This document shows, piece by piece, positions 18,595 to 26,541 of a stretch of 36,191 nt of DNA. A program made the position numbers and the translations under genes. Origin of the DNA: JBQTIQ01 sp052387955 (GTDB lineage Bacteria; Actinomycetota; Acidimicrobiia; Acidimicrobiales; JACDCH01); assembly GCA_052387955.1 (NCBI GenBank), contig JBQTIQ010000051.1, positions 1 through 36,191 on the forward strand, read 5' to 3'. Every line of letters begins with the position of its first letter. Positions within the stretch are counted from its first letter, which is position 1. A model generated the notes under the pieces. That model saw only the letters and a list, made by a program, of their open reading frames with translations. It did no database searches and was not told where the DNA came from.

Positions 18595-18897
18595 ATGGAC
18601 CCAAAACACGACGAGCGGCAACGACTCGTCTCGGAGTTGTTCGGTACTGATTCCTCCGCCAGCATCTCCTTGCGCGACCGCCTGCTCCGTACCCGGGAGG
18701 TGGCGGTGCTGTTCCAGGTGAGCGAACGGGCCGTGACCGACTGGGCCCGCAAGGGGCGGCTGCCGTCGGTGCGCACGCCTGGGGGACACCGCCGGTACCC
18801 GGCCGACCAGGTATACGCCCTGCTGGTCGAGACGGGCAGGGTGCAGCGCCGCGAGCCCGCCTCCGCCCCGACGACGCTTCGCGCCGTCGGGCCCTGA
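18595..18897 (+). CDS. BldC-like MerR-type helix-turn-helix regulator
   Basis: The 100-residue protein has about 28 variable N-terminal residues, then one winged helix-turn-helix: LLRTREVAVLFQVSERAVTD (about 30-49) and the wing RTPGGHRRYP (60-69). This wing and the spacing are those of BldC and related small MerR-like proteins, which bind DNA in head-to-tail arrays and have no effector domain. In Streptomyces BldC holds back differentiation; here the role is unknown. The ATG at 18595 has AGGAGG about 12 nt upstream, rather far. It lies 165 nt upstream of a whiB-like gene on the same strand, with a promoter-sized gap between them. Confidence 0.87.
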   Translation: MDPKHDERQRLVSELFGTDSSASISLRDRLLRTREVAVLFQVSERAVTDWARKGRLPSVRTPGGHRRYPADQVYALLVETGRVQRREPASAPTTLRAVGP

Positions 18898-18982
18898 CCT
18901 GGGTTTCGGCCGCCGGACGACCGTCACCGGGCCCGGCCGCGGGCGCCGTCTTGGTCCCTGGACTCCGGCGAGGGGCGCGCCC

Positions 18983-18988
18983 TATGCT
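18983..18988 (+). promoter_or_regulatory. Possible -10 element upstream of the whiB-like gene (TATGCT)
   Basis: TATGCT fits the TANNNT consensus and is the best -10 candidate in the gap between the bldC-like and whiB-like genes. It would give a leader of about 65 nt. No -35 at the right distance is convincing. Confidence 0.35.
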
Positions 18989-19061
18989 GCCCGTTCCGTG
19001 CCCCGGCCTGAGGGCGCGCCTGGAAGAGGTACCTCGAAACTGAGGGAGTGAACGTCCCCCG

Positions 19062-19292
19062 ATGAACCAGTCCTGGCGTCACAATGCCGCCTGCCGAGGA
19101 CTCGATGCCGAGATCTTCTACCCCGTAACCGACGAAGAGGCCGACATGGCCAAAGCCGTGTGCGATGGCTGCGCAGTGCGCCAGACCTGCCTCGAACATG
19201 CGCTCGGGTCACGGGAGAAGGAAGGCGTCTGGGGCGGATGCACCGAGCGCGAACGACGCCGGATCATCCGGCAGCGACGCCGGACCGCCTGA
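19062..19292 (+). CDS. WhiB-family [4Fe-4S] transcriptional regulator
   Basis: The 76-residue protein carries the four cluster cysteines C11, C34, C37 and C43 (the last three as C-x-x-C-x5-C), the turn GVWGG at 55-59, and the basic tail RERRRIIRQRRR that contacts DNA. WhiB proteins are confined to actinobacteria and their phages and usually act by binding the primary sigma factor through the cluster. The protein is short, close to the WhiB1/WhiB2 size class, with no AT-hook, so not a WhiB7. I would not assign a subclass. An extra cysteine (C60) directly follows the GVWGG turn. The ATG at 19062 follows GAGGGAG at some distance. Confidence 0.95.
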   Translation: MNQSWRHNAACRGLDAEIFYPVTDEEADMAKAVCDGCAVRQTCLEHALGSREKEGVWGGCTERERRRIIRQRRRTA

Positions 19293-19316
19293 TCCCACTC
19301 GCTGTGACCTGCCGTT

Positions 19317-19335
19317 ACGTACCCGGAGCGTACGT
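19317..19335. other. Inverted repeat between whiB-like gene and trpD
   Basis: ACGTAC (19317-19322) and GTACGT (19330-19335) are perfect inverted arms 7 nt apart. They lie 25 nt after the whiB-like stop and 74 nt before trpD. This is possibly an operator for trpD; the arms are short, so chance is not excluded. Confidence 0.3.
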
Positions 19336-19408
19336 GTCGCGGGATCGGGCGGGACCGGTCTCGGGTTGCTAGAGGGTCAGGGCACGGCGTGAGAGGATCT
19401 CGGCCGCC

Positions 19409-20470
19409 ATGACGACCATCACCCCCATCGACCGCGTCGGCGGCTGGTCCGGTGTCCTCGGCCAGCTCACCGCAGGCAAGGACCTCTCGAGCGAGCAGGC
19501 GGCGGCGGCGATGGGGGAGATCCTCTCCGGCAACGCGTCTCCGGCCTGCATCGCCGGGTTCATCGTCGCCCTCCGGATGAAGGGCGAGAGCGTGGCCGAG
19601 ATGACCGGGCTGCTCGACGCCATGTCCGCCGCTGCCGAGCGGGTCGAGCTGCCGTCGATCGACGGCGTCATCGATGTCGTCGGCACCGGCGGCGACCGCG
19701 CCCACACCATCAATGTGTCGACCCTCTCCGCGCTCGTGGTGGCCGGAGCCGGGGTGCCGGTGTGCAAGCACGGCAACCGGGCGGCGTCTTCCAATTGTGG
19801 CTCCGCCGACGTGCTCGAGGCCCTGGGTGTCGTCATCGACCTGGCCCCGGCCGGCGTGGCCCGGTGCGTGGCCGAGGCTGGTATCGGGTTCTGCTTCGCA
19901 CCGCGGTTCCATCCCGCCATGCGCCACGCCGGCCCCACCCGGCGCGAACTCGGCGTTGCCACCGTCTTCAACTTCCTCGGTCCTCTCGCCAACCCTGCCG
20001 GCGTGCGCCGCCAGGTGGTGGGGGTGAGCGACTCCCGCATGGCCGAGCGCATGGCCTCGGTGCTGCGCGCCCGGGGCTCCGAGCGGGTGATGGTGGTCTG
20101 GGGCCACGACGGCCTCGACGAGCTCACCACCACGACGACGTCATCGGTGATCGAGCTCGACCATGGCGAGCTGCGTCGGTACGAAGTCGACCCGGCCGCT
20201 CACGGCATCCCCCGGGCGGCGGCAGCCGACCTGCGTGGTGGCGATGCCACCCACAACGCCGGGCTCGCCCGCCGGGTCCTCGGCGGCGATGCCGGCGCCC
20301 ATCGTGACGTCGTGCTGTTCAACGCCGCCGCCGCCCTGATGGCCGCCGGCGTCGCCGACGACCTGGGGGCGGGCCTCACCGCCGCCGCTGCCGCCGTGGA
20401 CGACGGCCGGGCCGAGGCCGCCCTGGACCAACTGGTGGCGTCGTCGCAGTCCGCCGCCGAGAACGCCTGA
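19409..20470 (+). CDS. trpD: Anthranilate phosphoribosyltransferase
   Basis: TrpD transfers phosphoribose from PRPP to anthranilate, the second step of tryptophan synthesis. The 353-residue protein shows the family layout: an N-terminal helical domain, then GTGGD at 92-96 (PRPP diphosphate), NVST at 102-105, KHGNRAASS at 120-128, and the metal-binding DE of GLDELTTT. Length is normal. No other trp gene lies in the window, so the pathway is scattered here. Nothing like a leader peptide with clustered Trp codons is visible upstream. The ATG at 19409 follows GAGAGGAT by about 12 nt. A strong nested hairpin follows the gene at 20503-20540. Confidence 0.97.
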   Translation: MTTITPIDRVGGWSGVLGQLTAGKDLSSEQAAAAMGEILSGNASPACIAGFIVALRMKGESVAEMTGLLDAMSAAAERVELPSIDGVIDVVGTGGDRAHTINVSTLSALVVAGAGVPVCKHGNRAASSNCGSADVLEALGVVIDLAPAGVARCVAEAGIGFCFAPRFHPAMRHAGPTRRELGVATVFNFLGPLANPAGVRRQVVGVSDSRMAERMASVLRARGSERVMVVWGHDGLDELTTTTTSSVIELDHGELRRYEVDPAAHGIPRAAAADLRGGDATHNAGLARRVLGGDAGAHRDVVLFNAAAALMAAGVADDLGAGLTAAAAAVDDGRAEAALDQLVASSQSAAENA

Positions 20471-20502
20471 ACACGCACCGAGACCTCGGCCAGACGGCGA
20501 GA

Positions 20503-20540
20503 CCGGCCCGCTCGCTGGCCAGCGCGGCGATCCGGGCCGG
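20503..20540 (+). terminator. Nested hairpin downstream of trpD
   Basis: CCGGCCCG (20503-20510) pairs perfectly with CGGGCCGG (20533-20540), and inside it lies a perfect 12-nt palindrome CGCTGGCCAGCG (20513-20524). It begins 33 nt after the trpD stop and is followed by a new promoter box. An intrinsic terminator without T-run is the simplest reading. Confidence 0.5.
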
Positions 20541-20552
20541 CTCGGCGCCCAC

Positions 20553-20558
20553 TACCAT
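20553..20558 (+). promoter_or_regulatory. -10 element for the zinc-ribbon gene (TACCAT)
   Basis: TACCAT lies 8 nt before the GTG at 20567, with no ribosome site in between, so a leaderless mRNA is likely. Confidence 0.5.
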
Positions 20559-20566
20559 CGCCCGCC

Positions 20567-20770
20567 GTGGTCACCCGCTACCGATGCTCGGCGTGCGGGA
20601 ACCTGACTCGTTTCGACGTCACCACCACGCGGCGTAGTACCGCCTTTCACCACTTCACCATGGGGGGAGAGCTGGTGGTGGAAGACGAGCACGTGCATTC
20701 CGAGGTGGTCGAAGTGGTCGTCTGCCGCTGGTGCGGGCCGGCCGGGTCGGTGCAGGCGCTGACGGAGTGA
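20567..20770 (+). CDS. Small zinc-ribbon protein
   Basis: The 67-residue protein has two knuckles, C7-x-x-C10 (YRCSACGN) and C53-x-x-C56 (VVCRWCGP), enclosing a beta-rich middle with a His-rich stretch (AFHHF and EHVHSE). This is a four-cysteine zinc ribbon. Similar short proteins are widespread in actinobacteria but have no known role; nucleic-acid or protein binding is the usual guess. The GTG at 20567 follows a TACCAT box and is probably leaderless. The NYN-domain gene starts 55 nt downstream on the same strand, so they may be co-transcribed and both act on RNA. Confidence 0.75.
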   Translation: MVTRYRCSACGNLTRFDVTTTRRSTAFHHFTMGGELVVEDEHVHSEVVEVVVCRWCGPAGSVQALTE

Positions 20771-20825
20771 AGGGCCCTGCTGGCGTCTCGCGGCTGTGTC
20801 ACCGGCACCCGTGGGGCCATCGACG

Positions 20826-22280
20826 ATGACCAATGCGCCGACCGGGTTGTTGCGCCCGGCGCTCGAGGCGGCCGTGACCGCGGCCCGCACCGGGGAGGAG
20901 GCCGACCTGGCCCTGCCGGCGCCGCCGGCACTGCGCCGGTACCTCCGTTTCGCCCGGCTTCCCATGCCCGCACTCGATGTGGCCCGCAAGGTCGTCGAGG
21001 AGGACGACGACTTCCGGCACCGGGTGGCGGCAGGGGCGACGGAAGCCGACGTCGGCGAAGCGGGGTGGTTGTGGCTTCACCGGCCCGACGGATGGGAGGC
21101 CCGCCTCGATCTCCTGGCTCGTCGTGCCCAGGAGATCGAGCACCACGAACAGCAGGAGCGGGTCGAGCGCGACACCCAGAAGCGGCTGGCCGGGGCCGAG
21201 GACCGCGCCCGACGGGCCGAGGCCAGCGTGTCGGCCCGGGGCGGCGAGCTGGCCGAGGCCCGGAGCCGCCTGGCCGCTGAACGAGCCGCCCGCGAAGCGG
21301 CTGACGCCGCCCTGGTGGCTGCCGCCGAGCAAGTGGCGGCGCTGGGCGCGCAACGCAATGGCGCCGTCCGCCAGCTCAAGGAGGCGGAGGCCGAGCTCGC
21401 CCGGCGCAGCGCGGAACTGCGCCAGGCCCGTCACGAGATCCGTATGCACCAGGCCGAGTTGGAAGGCTCCGGGCCGCCGGCGCCTGCGCCTGCCCTGAGT
21501 CCGCCAGCGCCGCTCGAGCCCCTGTCGCCGCCGACCGCGAGCCCGGCCGGCGGCGTCGACCCCGTCGTGCAGCCCGACTGGACCGAGGGCGCCGGCCGGC
21601 TGGACCGAGGCACGAGTGCCGGCTCCGGTCCCAGCGGGGCAGCCCGGGCCGTGGGCGACGCCGCCATCGCCGCACGGCACCTGGCCGATGCGCTGGCAGC
21701 TGCAGCCGAAGCCCTGGATACGGGTTCCGATCCCGGCGCCGTCCGACGCACCGGTCCCGACGCGAGCTCGGCGCCGGCGCCGGCGTCCGTCCCGGTGCCC
21801 GAAGCCGCTCCTCGGGTCGAACCGCTGGCCCGGCGGGCGGCGCGGCTGCCGACCGGGATGTTCGATGACAGCACACAGGCGGTCGAGCACCTGCTGCGCC
21901 TGCCCGGGGTCCTGGTGCTGGTCGACGGCTACAACGTGTCCCAGGAGGCATGGCCGGGTTCGGTCATCGCCGACCAGCGGTCACGGCTGCTCGGCGCGGT
22001 GGCCGAGGTCCAAGCCCGGACCGGCGCCGAGATCGAGGTGGTGTTCGACGGTAGCGACGACGGCGCCGGGGTGCCCGTGCCGTCGCGGCCCTCGGTGATG
22101 GTGCGCTACTCGCCGACCGGAGTCGAAGCCGACGAGGTCCTCCTGGAGCGCATGGCCGCCACCGCGCCGGCCCGCCCGGTCGTACTCGTCTCCAACGACC
22201 GGCGCCTCGGTGAGCGGGCCCGACGCCTCGGCGCCAACCTGGTCCGGCCCGGCCAGCTCCTGGGAGCGCGGCACCGATGA
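20826..22280 (+). CDS. NYN (YacP-like PIN) domain protein with coiled-coil middle
   Basis: The protein has 484 residues. The N-terminal helical region (1-95) is followed by a long Ala/Glu/Arg coiled coil (about 100-220), a Pro/Ala-rich linker (about 225-335), and a C-terminal NYN domain (about 345-484). The NYN acidic centre is visible in VLVDGYNVS, FDGSDDG, GVEADEVLLE and VSNDRRLGERAR, so the nuclease fold looks active. The same design (N-terminal helices, coil, NYN) occurs in actinobacterial proteins annotated as RNA-binding. It is probably an RNase for tRNA, rRNA or mRNA turnover. The ATG at 20826 is chosen; a GTG at 20796 is in frame. It overlaps the next gene by 4 nt (ATGA). Confidence 0.82.
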   Translation: MTNAPTGLLRPALEAAVTAARTGEEADLALPAPPALRRYLRFARLPMPALDVARKVVEEDDDFRHRVAAGATEADVGEAGWLWLHRPDGWEARLDLLARRAQEIEHHEQQERVERDTQKRLAGAEDRARRAEASVSARGGELAEARSRLAAERAAREAADAALVAAAEQVAALGAQRNGAVRQLKEAEAELARRSAELRQARHEIRMHQAELEGSGPPAPAPALSPPAPLEPLSPPTASPAGGVDPVVQPDWTEGAGRLDRGTSAGSGPSGAARAVGDAAIAARHLADALAAAAEALDTGSDPGAVRRTGPDASSAPAPASVPVPEAAPRVEPLARRAARLPTGMFDDSTQAVEHLLRLPGVLVLVDGYNVSQEAWPGSVIADQRSRLLGAVAEVQARTGAEIEVVFDGSDDGAGVPVPSRPSVMVRYSPTGVEADEVLLERMAATAPARPVVLVSNDRRLGERARRLGANLVRPGQLLGARHR

Positions 22281-23620
22281 CACCGCTGACGGAGACCGCC
22301 CGTCGCACGTCGCGCCCTGATCATGACGACGACGAAGCCGTCGCCGCCGGCCAGGCGGGCGGTGCCCGGCCTGGCCGGCGGTGGTGGGTCGGGCTGTTCC
22401 TCGTCTTCGCCGTCACCCGCATGGTCGGCGGCTATGTGGCCGACCACCCGGGCGTGTACGGCGAGAACCGGCCCGACGGCACCGGCGACGTCCATCTCTA
22501 CGACTCGGACAGCTGGCACCTACGCCATTCCGGCGAACCGCCCTACGGGGAGGTGCTGCAACTGGAGTACCCGCCGGGAGCGCTGCCCCTGATGATGGGG
22601 CCTCGCTATCTCCGATGGGCGTCGTACCGGACCGAGTTCATCATCCAGATGATCGCGATCGACGCCATCGGGCTCTTGGGCCTGGTCCGCCTTGCTCGTC
22701 GCAGCGGTTCGTGGTGGGGCGTCGGTGCCTGGCTGGTCCTGATCCCTGCGCTCGGGCCCGTGAGCTACACCCGGCTCGACCTGGCCGTCGCCGTCGCCCT
22801 GGTGTGGGCCATGGAACGGGCCAGCGTCGGCCGGTGGCGGAGCGCCGGCGCCTGCTTCGGTGCCGGCGCCGCCATCAAGCTGGTGCCGGCGCTGCTCCTG
22901 CCGATGGTCTTCCTCGCCGCCGCCCGGGGCGAGCGGCGCCGGCTGGTGACGGGCGCGGCGCTGGTGGTCGGCGCTTCGTTGCTGCCGTTCGTGACCGTGC
23001 TCCCCGACGTGTACGACCGTGTCCTCGGGTACCACCTCGAACGCGGGGTGCAGGCCGAGAGCACGTGGGGGGCGGCGCTGCTCGTCGCCCACCAGGTGGC
23101 CGACTACCCGGCCCGGGTGGTGGCGGCCTTCGGCGCCTACGACATACGAGCCGACGCTGCGCCGACGCTGAAGACGATCTCCAACGCCGCTGCCGCCGCC
23201 GTCCTGGTGCTCTCGGCCGCGGTGGGCTGGCGGACCCGGCGGGGCGACGTCCGCAGCCTCTCGCTCGCCCTCTTCGGGGCCATGGCCCTGATGATCGGTG
23301 TGGGACGGGTCTACTCGCCCCAGTACATCCTCTGGCTCATCGCGCTGGCGGCGGTTGCCCTCACCCTCGCCCCCCGGGCCGCCCGGCCCGCCGCCGGAGT
23401 GCTGGCGGTGGTGGTCGTGCTGGCCCACATCGAGTTCCCGTTCTGGTTCTGGGAAGCGCTGTTCTACGACAGCGCCGCCGCCCTGTTGGTCCTCGCCGTC
23501 CGAGACGTACTGACGTTGGTGGTCGGCGTCACGGCCCTGGGCGCATGGTGGTGGGACCGGGCCAAGGACCGTGCCGACGACGACCTGGACGACCCCGCCG
23601 AGCTCGATTCGCTCGCCTAG
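22277..23620 (+). CDS. GT87-like (DUF2029) polyprenyl-phosphate-mannose-type membrane glycosyltransferase
   Basis: The 447-residue integral membrane protein has about ten spans from residue 36 to 430, after a charged cytoplasmic N-terminus of 34 residues. The first outer loop is long and polar and contains D71/D76-type acidic residues (DVHLYDSDS) and the motif LEYPPG; GAAIKLVP follows later. This pattern is that of GT-C enzymes of family GT87, such as the mycobacterial PimE and related arabinofuranosyl or mannosyl transferases, which use polyprenyl-phosphate sugars outside the membrane. It may add mannose to lipids or glycans in the same pathway as the PimB-like enzyme at 27725. The ATG overlaps the previous stop by 4 nt. 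The acidic tail (DDDLDDPAELD) is cytoplasmic. Confidence 0.8.
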   Translation: MTPLTETARRTSRPDHDDDEAVAAGQAGGARPGRRWWVGLFLVFAVTRMVGGYVADHPGVYGENRPDGTGDVHLYDSDSWHLRHSGEPPYGEVLQLEYPPGALPLMMGPRYLRWASYRTEFIIQMIAIDAIGLLGLVRLARRSGSWWGVGAWLVLIPALGPVSYTRLDLAVAVALVWAMERASVGRWRSAGACFGAGAAIKLVPALLLPMVFLAAARGERRRLVTGAALVVGASLLPFVTVLPDVYDRVLGYHLERGVQAESTWGAALLVAHQVADYPARVVAAFGAYDIRADAAPTLKTISNAAAAAVLVLSAAVGWRTRRGDVRSLSLALFGAMALMIGVGRVYSPQYILWLIALAAVALTLAPRAARPAAGVLAVVVVLAHIEFPFWFWEALFYDSAAALLVLAVRDVLTLVVGVTALGAWWWDRAKDRADDDLDDPAELDSLA

Positions 23621-23640
23621 CACCACGGCTAGGAGGTTGG

Positions 23641-23708
23641 CCGCCGACGCGAGCGCCGGAGCGCAGGCGCGGTCAGGAGCGGCCTGCGTGGCCGGGGAAC
23701 GCAGCTAG
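23641..23708 (-). repeat. Dispersed ~70 bp intergenic repeat, copy C
   Basis: This is the reverse complement of copy A. About 29 bases from CTAGCTGCG onward are identical to A, and the middle has a 6-nt deletion relative to A and B. It begins 20 nt after the GT87 stop and ends 7 nt before the CsoR-like palindrome at 23716. As in copy B read on the kinase strand, the element ends in GGGGAACGC...AGCAATG, although the ATG at 23711 does not start a convincing gene. Confidence 0.75.
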
Positions 23709-23715
23709 CAATGTC

Positions 23716-23733
23716 ATACCCCCTGGGGAGTAT
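23716..23733. promoter_or_regulatory. CsoR/RcnR-like palindromic operator
   Basis: ATACCCCCTGGGGAGTAT is an 18-nt near-perfect palindrome (7 of 9 pairs), ATAC-Y-CCC on each arm. The layout resembles operators of CsoR/CstR-family (DUF156) repressors, which are A/T-flanked runs of C facing runs of G. It ends 6 nt before the ATG at 23740, so a bound protein would block transcription or the start site. No csoR-like gene is in the window. This is an inference from the motif. Confidence 0.5.
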
Positions 23734-23739
23734 GGCGCC

Positions 23740-23955
23740 ATGGACTCCCGGGCTGGTGTGCTGCGGATCGACTGTGACGAGTGCCGGTTGGGGGGCACCG
23801 CGGCCTGTGCCGACTGCATCGTCACCTATCTGTGCGCCGCCGACAGCGGCGGCGTGGTGGTGGTCGACGCCAACGAGGCGTTGGCGCTCGGCCGGCTCCA
23901 ACGCGGAGGCCTGGCGCCGGCGCTGCGCCACAGCCCCCGTGGCGGCGCGCCATGA
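23740..23955 (+). CDS. Small conserved protein with two C-x-x-C pairs
   Basis: The 71-residue protein has four closely placed cysteines in its first third: RIDCDEC (residues 11 and 14) and AACADCIV (22 and 25). They are followed by a short beta strand GVVVVDANEALAL and a helix ending in LRHSPRG. The IDC-x-x-C...C-x-x-C design is common in short actinobacterial proteins of unknown function; metal or iron-sulfur binding is likely. The ATG at 23740 directly follows the CsoR-like palindrome, which could control it. Codon use favours this frame over the overlapping frame from 23711. It lies 156 nt upstream of sepH. Confidence 0.72.
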   Translation: MDSRAGVLRIDCDECRLGGTAACADCIVTYLCAADSGGVVVVDANEALALGRLQRGGLAPALRHSPRGGAP

Positions 23956-24111
23956 CCGCGACGACGGTGGCCGGTGGGTGGGGAAGGGCAGGTCGAGCGG
24001 GTGTGGCCCGGCCGCCACCTCCCGCCTCGGGGCAGGGTATGCGGGGTTGGGACCGCCGCAAATGATACGGTCCGTGACGGGCAGTCGTCTCTTCGGCGCG
24101 GAGTCGCGTGC

Positions 24112-26541
24112 GTGCAACAACTCCATGTGGTCGGGTTCACTACCGACCATCGAAGTCTGATCTTCAGCACCCGTAGAGGGTCGAAGACCGGGACCTACGT
24201 GATCGCGGTCGACGATGAACTGCTGGCCGCTGTCGACGAGGCCAGGGACCGCCTGGCTTCCGGTGACGGGAGCGCGGCCGACGAAGCCTCCGCACGGTAC
24301 CCGGTGCCCGAGCCGCCACGCAGCGCGCTCACGGTCCGAGAGGTCCAGAGCCGGCTGCGCCTCGGCTACACCGTCGATCGGGTCGCCCGGGAGGCGGGGG
24401 TGGACCCATCGTGGGTGGAGCGGTTCGCGTCACCGGTCGTCGCCGAGCTGACCGAGGTCATCCGGGCCGCCCAGCGCTCCCGGGTGGTCAGGCCACGGGG
24501 AGGGCCGTCGGCGACGTCGCTCGGCGAGTCGGTCCTGCGGAACCTGGCCGAGCGGGGCGTGCCCATGGCCGAGTCCGACATGGGCCGTGCCTGGCAGGCC
24601 CGTCAGCTGCTCGACGGCTCGTGGCTGGTGACGCTGACCTACGCCAACCGGGACCGCGAGTTCGAGGTCTCGTGGGAGTTCGACAACAGCTCCGGCGCCC
24701 TGCGACCGCGTGACCGGGTGGCGTCCGAGCTCGGCTTCGTGGCCGACCCGGAATGGTCCGATGCCCCGGTCGAGAGCGAGGCTGCCCATGACGAGAGCCC
24801 GCAGGCGCCGGTGCCCGAGGAACGTAGCGAATCCCAGCGCCGGGTGGCCGAGATGCGCCGAGCGGCTCAGGACCGGATGGTCGCCGACGCCGAACGGGCT
24901 TCGAGGCGGGCGGCGGCGATGGTCCGCCGGACCACGCCCCGACCGGCGGACGTCCCGCCCGCGCCCAGAGCGGCCACCGCCGAGGCGGTCGCCGGTCTCG
25001 TCGCCGGCGAACCAATCGATCCAGCGCCGTCCGACCGGGACCGGCCCCAGGCCGAAGGCCCGCGGCCGGCCTTCGAGCCCCGGGTAGGCAACGGCCTCGA
25101 CGACGACGACGACGAGGATGTCGCGTCCGGCGCCGGATCGGCACCGGATGACGCCCAGCCGACCGACGGTGAGGACGAGGAAGAGCAGGAGTGGAAGGCG
25201 CCCGTCGTCGACGACGGTGGTACCACCGGTGTCGCCGGCCGGCCCTCCGACGGCGGCGACGGGCCTACCGATGTCGCCGGCGCCCTCGTCCCTGCGCCGT
25301 GGAGCGTCGGCGCCGAGCCGGAGACCACCCCGGGCCCGTCCGAGGGGCATCCCGCTGATGCCGCCGAAACACTGGCGCCGGGCCACGACGCCGTCGAGGA
25401 CCTGGACGAGGCCGACGGCCCGACGGCCCGCGAGACCGTCGACGAGGGACCACCCGCCGCCTCCGGCTCGGCCGGACGCCTCTTCGCACCGGAGCCGGCG
25501 GCGGACGAGTTCGAGCGCACGATGCCGTTCGAGCGGATAGCAACCGACGGCCCCGCACCCGTCCAGGTGTCAGCGATCGCGCTCGGGGACAACGACGGGG
25601 ACGAGGACGAGGCCGGCCCGGCCGGCGCGGGCGGGTCGATCGAGGACGTCGGTCTCGACGAGCGCGAGCCGGTCGAGCCGGTCGAGGAGGTCGGGCGGCG
25701 CGATGACCCCCCCGCTGCCAGCCCGCCGGAGCAGTCTCCGCCGGCGACTCCCCCTCTCGTCCCCGCAGCGGCGCCAGCCCTGCCCCCGGTGGCTCCCGGA
25801 CCGGCGGGAGCGAAGATGCCCGGCCCGCCCTGGCCGCGGCGCCGGGTGCCGCTCCAGGCGGTCCGGCTGCGGCCGGCGGCGCCGGCGGCCGCGCCAGCAG
25901 CCGTCCCCCCGCAACTCGACGGTCCCGGCGATGACGAACCGGCGCCCACGCCCCCGGCCCCCGACGACCGCCAAGGCGAGCCCTCCGGCGCGCCACGGGG
26001 CGATGCCGGCCAGGTGCCGGCGTCGGCGGTGGGTGGTTCCGACGACCTCGACGAGGACGCCGACCCCGGCCCGGCAGTGGTCCCGGTATGGGACGAGCAG
26101 GACGACGGCTGGGGCGACGACGACGAGGACGAGCCGGTCGCCAGTGGTTGGGCCGACGGGCCCGACCGCGGTTGGGACGACGACGATGACGACGATTGGG
26201 GCGCCGGCCGTGGCGGTGGGAGCGGCGAGGTCGGGACCGTGGAGCCCCAGGCTGGCGCGCCCGAGGCCGGCCGGCCGCGGCGCCTACCGCTGCGGCTGCG
26301 GGCCACCGAGGGCCGCGGCTCGAAGCCGGCCGGGGAGGCCATGGTGGCCGGGGACCGTCGCGGCCCGCGGTTCCGTCCCGACCTGGCCCGTCCGGCCGAT
26401 CCCACGGCCAGCGCCGATGACGGCGGCGCCACCCCGGCCCGCCGCCGCCAGCTGAGGGCCGAGCCTCCCGGCGCCGGGCCGGCACCGCCGGCGCGGCGGT
26501 CCGAGCCGCTGCGCGCCCGGCCCCGCCCCTCGGACGAGTGA
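24112..26541 (+). CDS. sepH: SepH-type divisome protein (DUF3071) with very long acidic tail
   Basis: SepH binds FtsZ and promotes its assembly in actinobacteria. The N-terminal domain matches: QQLHVVGFT at residue 2, a beta-rich segment ending YVIAVDDEL (29-37), and the helix-turn-helix-like LTVREVQSRLRLGYTVDRVA (73-92) followed by GVDPSWVERFASPVVAEL. A second folded part (about 155-205) has WLVTLTYANR. Residues about 215-809 are low-complexity Pro/Ala/Asp/Glu with repeated acidic runs (DDDDDEDV near 330 and DDDDDDDW near 690). SepH proteins are usually some 300-400 residues, so this tail is unusually long. The GTG at 24112 has GGAG about 9 nt upstream; longer in-frame starts are rejected. 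It overlaps queG by 4 nt. Confidence 0.85.
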   Translation: MQQLHVVGFTTDHRSLIFSTRRGSKTGTYVIAVDDELLAAVDEARDRLASGDGSAADEASARYPVPEPPRSALTVREVQSRLRLGYTVDRVAREAGVDPSWVERFASPVVAELTEVIRAAQRSRVVRPRGGPSATSLGESVLRNLAERGVPMAESDMGRAWQARQLLDGSWLVTLTYANRDREFEVSWEFDNSSGALRPRDRVASELGFVADPEWSDAPVESEAAHDESPQAPVPEERSESQRRVAEMRRAAQDRMVADAERASRRAAAMVRRTTPRPADVPPAPRAATAEAVAGLVAGEPIDPAPSDRDRPQAEGPRPAFEPRVGNGLDDDDDEDVASGAGSAPDDAQPTDGEDEEEQEWKAPVVDDGGTTGVAGRPSDGGDGPTDVAGALVPAPWSVGAEPETTPGPSEGHPADAAETLAPGHDAVEDLDEADGPTARETVDEGPPAASGSAGRLFAPEPAADEFERTMPFERIATDGPAPVQVSAIALGDNDGDEDEAGPAGAGGSIEDVGLDEREPVEPVEEVGRRDDPPAASPPEQSPPATPPLVPAAAPALPPVAPGPAGAKMPGPPWPRRRVPLQAVRLRPAAPAAAPAAVPPQLDGPGDDEPAPTPPAPDDRQGEPSGAPRGDAGQVPASAVGGSDDLDEDADPGPAVVPVWDEQDDGWGDDDEDEPVASGWADGPDRGWDDDDDDDWGAGRGGGSGEVGTVEPQAGAPEAGRPRRLPLRLRATEGRGSKPAGEAMVAGDRRGPRFRPDLARPADPTASADDGGATPARRRQLRAEPPGAGPAPPARRSEPLRARPRPSDE

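Noticed and set aside
23711..24160. Open frame from the ATG next to repeat copy C
   Set aside because: It overlaps the better-supported 71-residue Cys protein in another frame, runs into the sepH start and has shadow-like composition.
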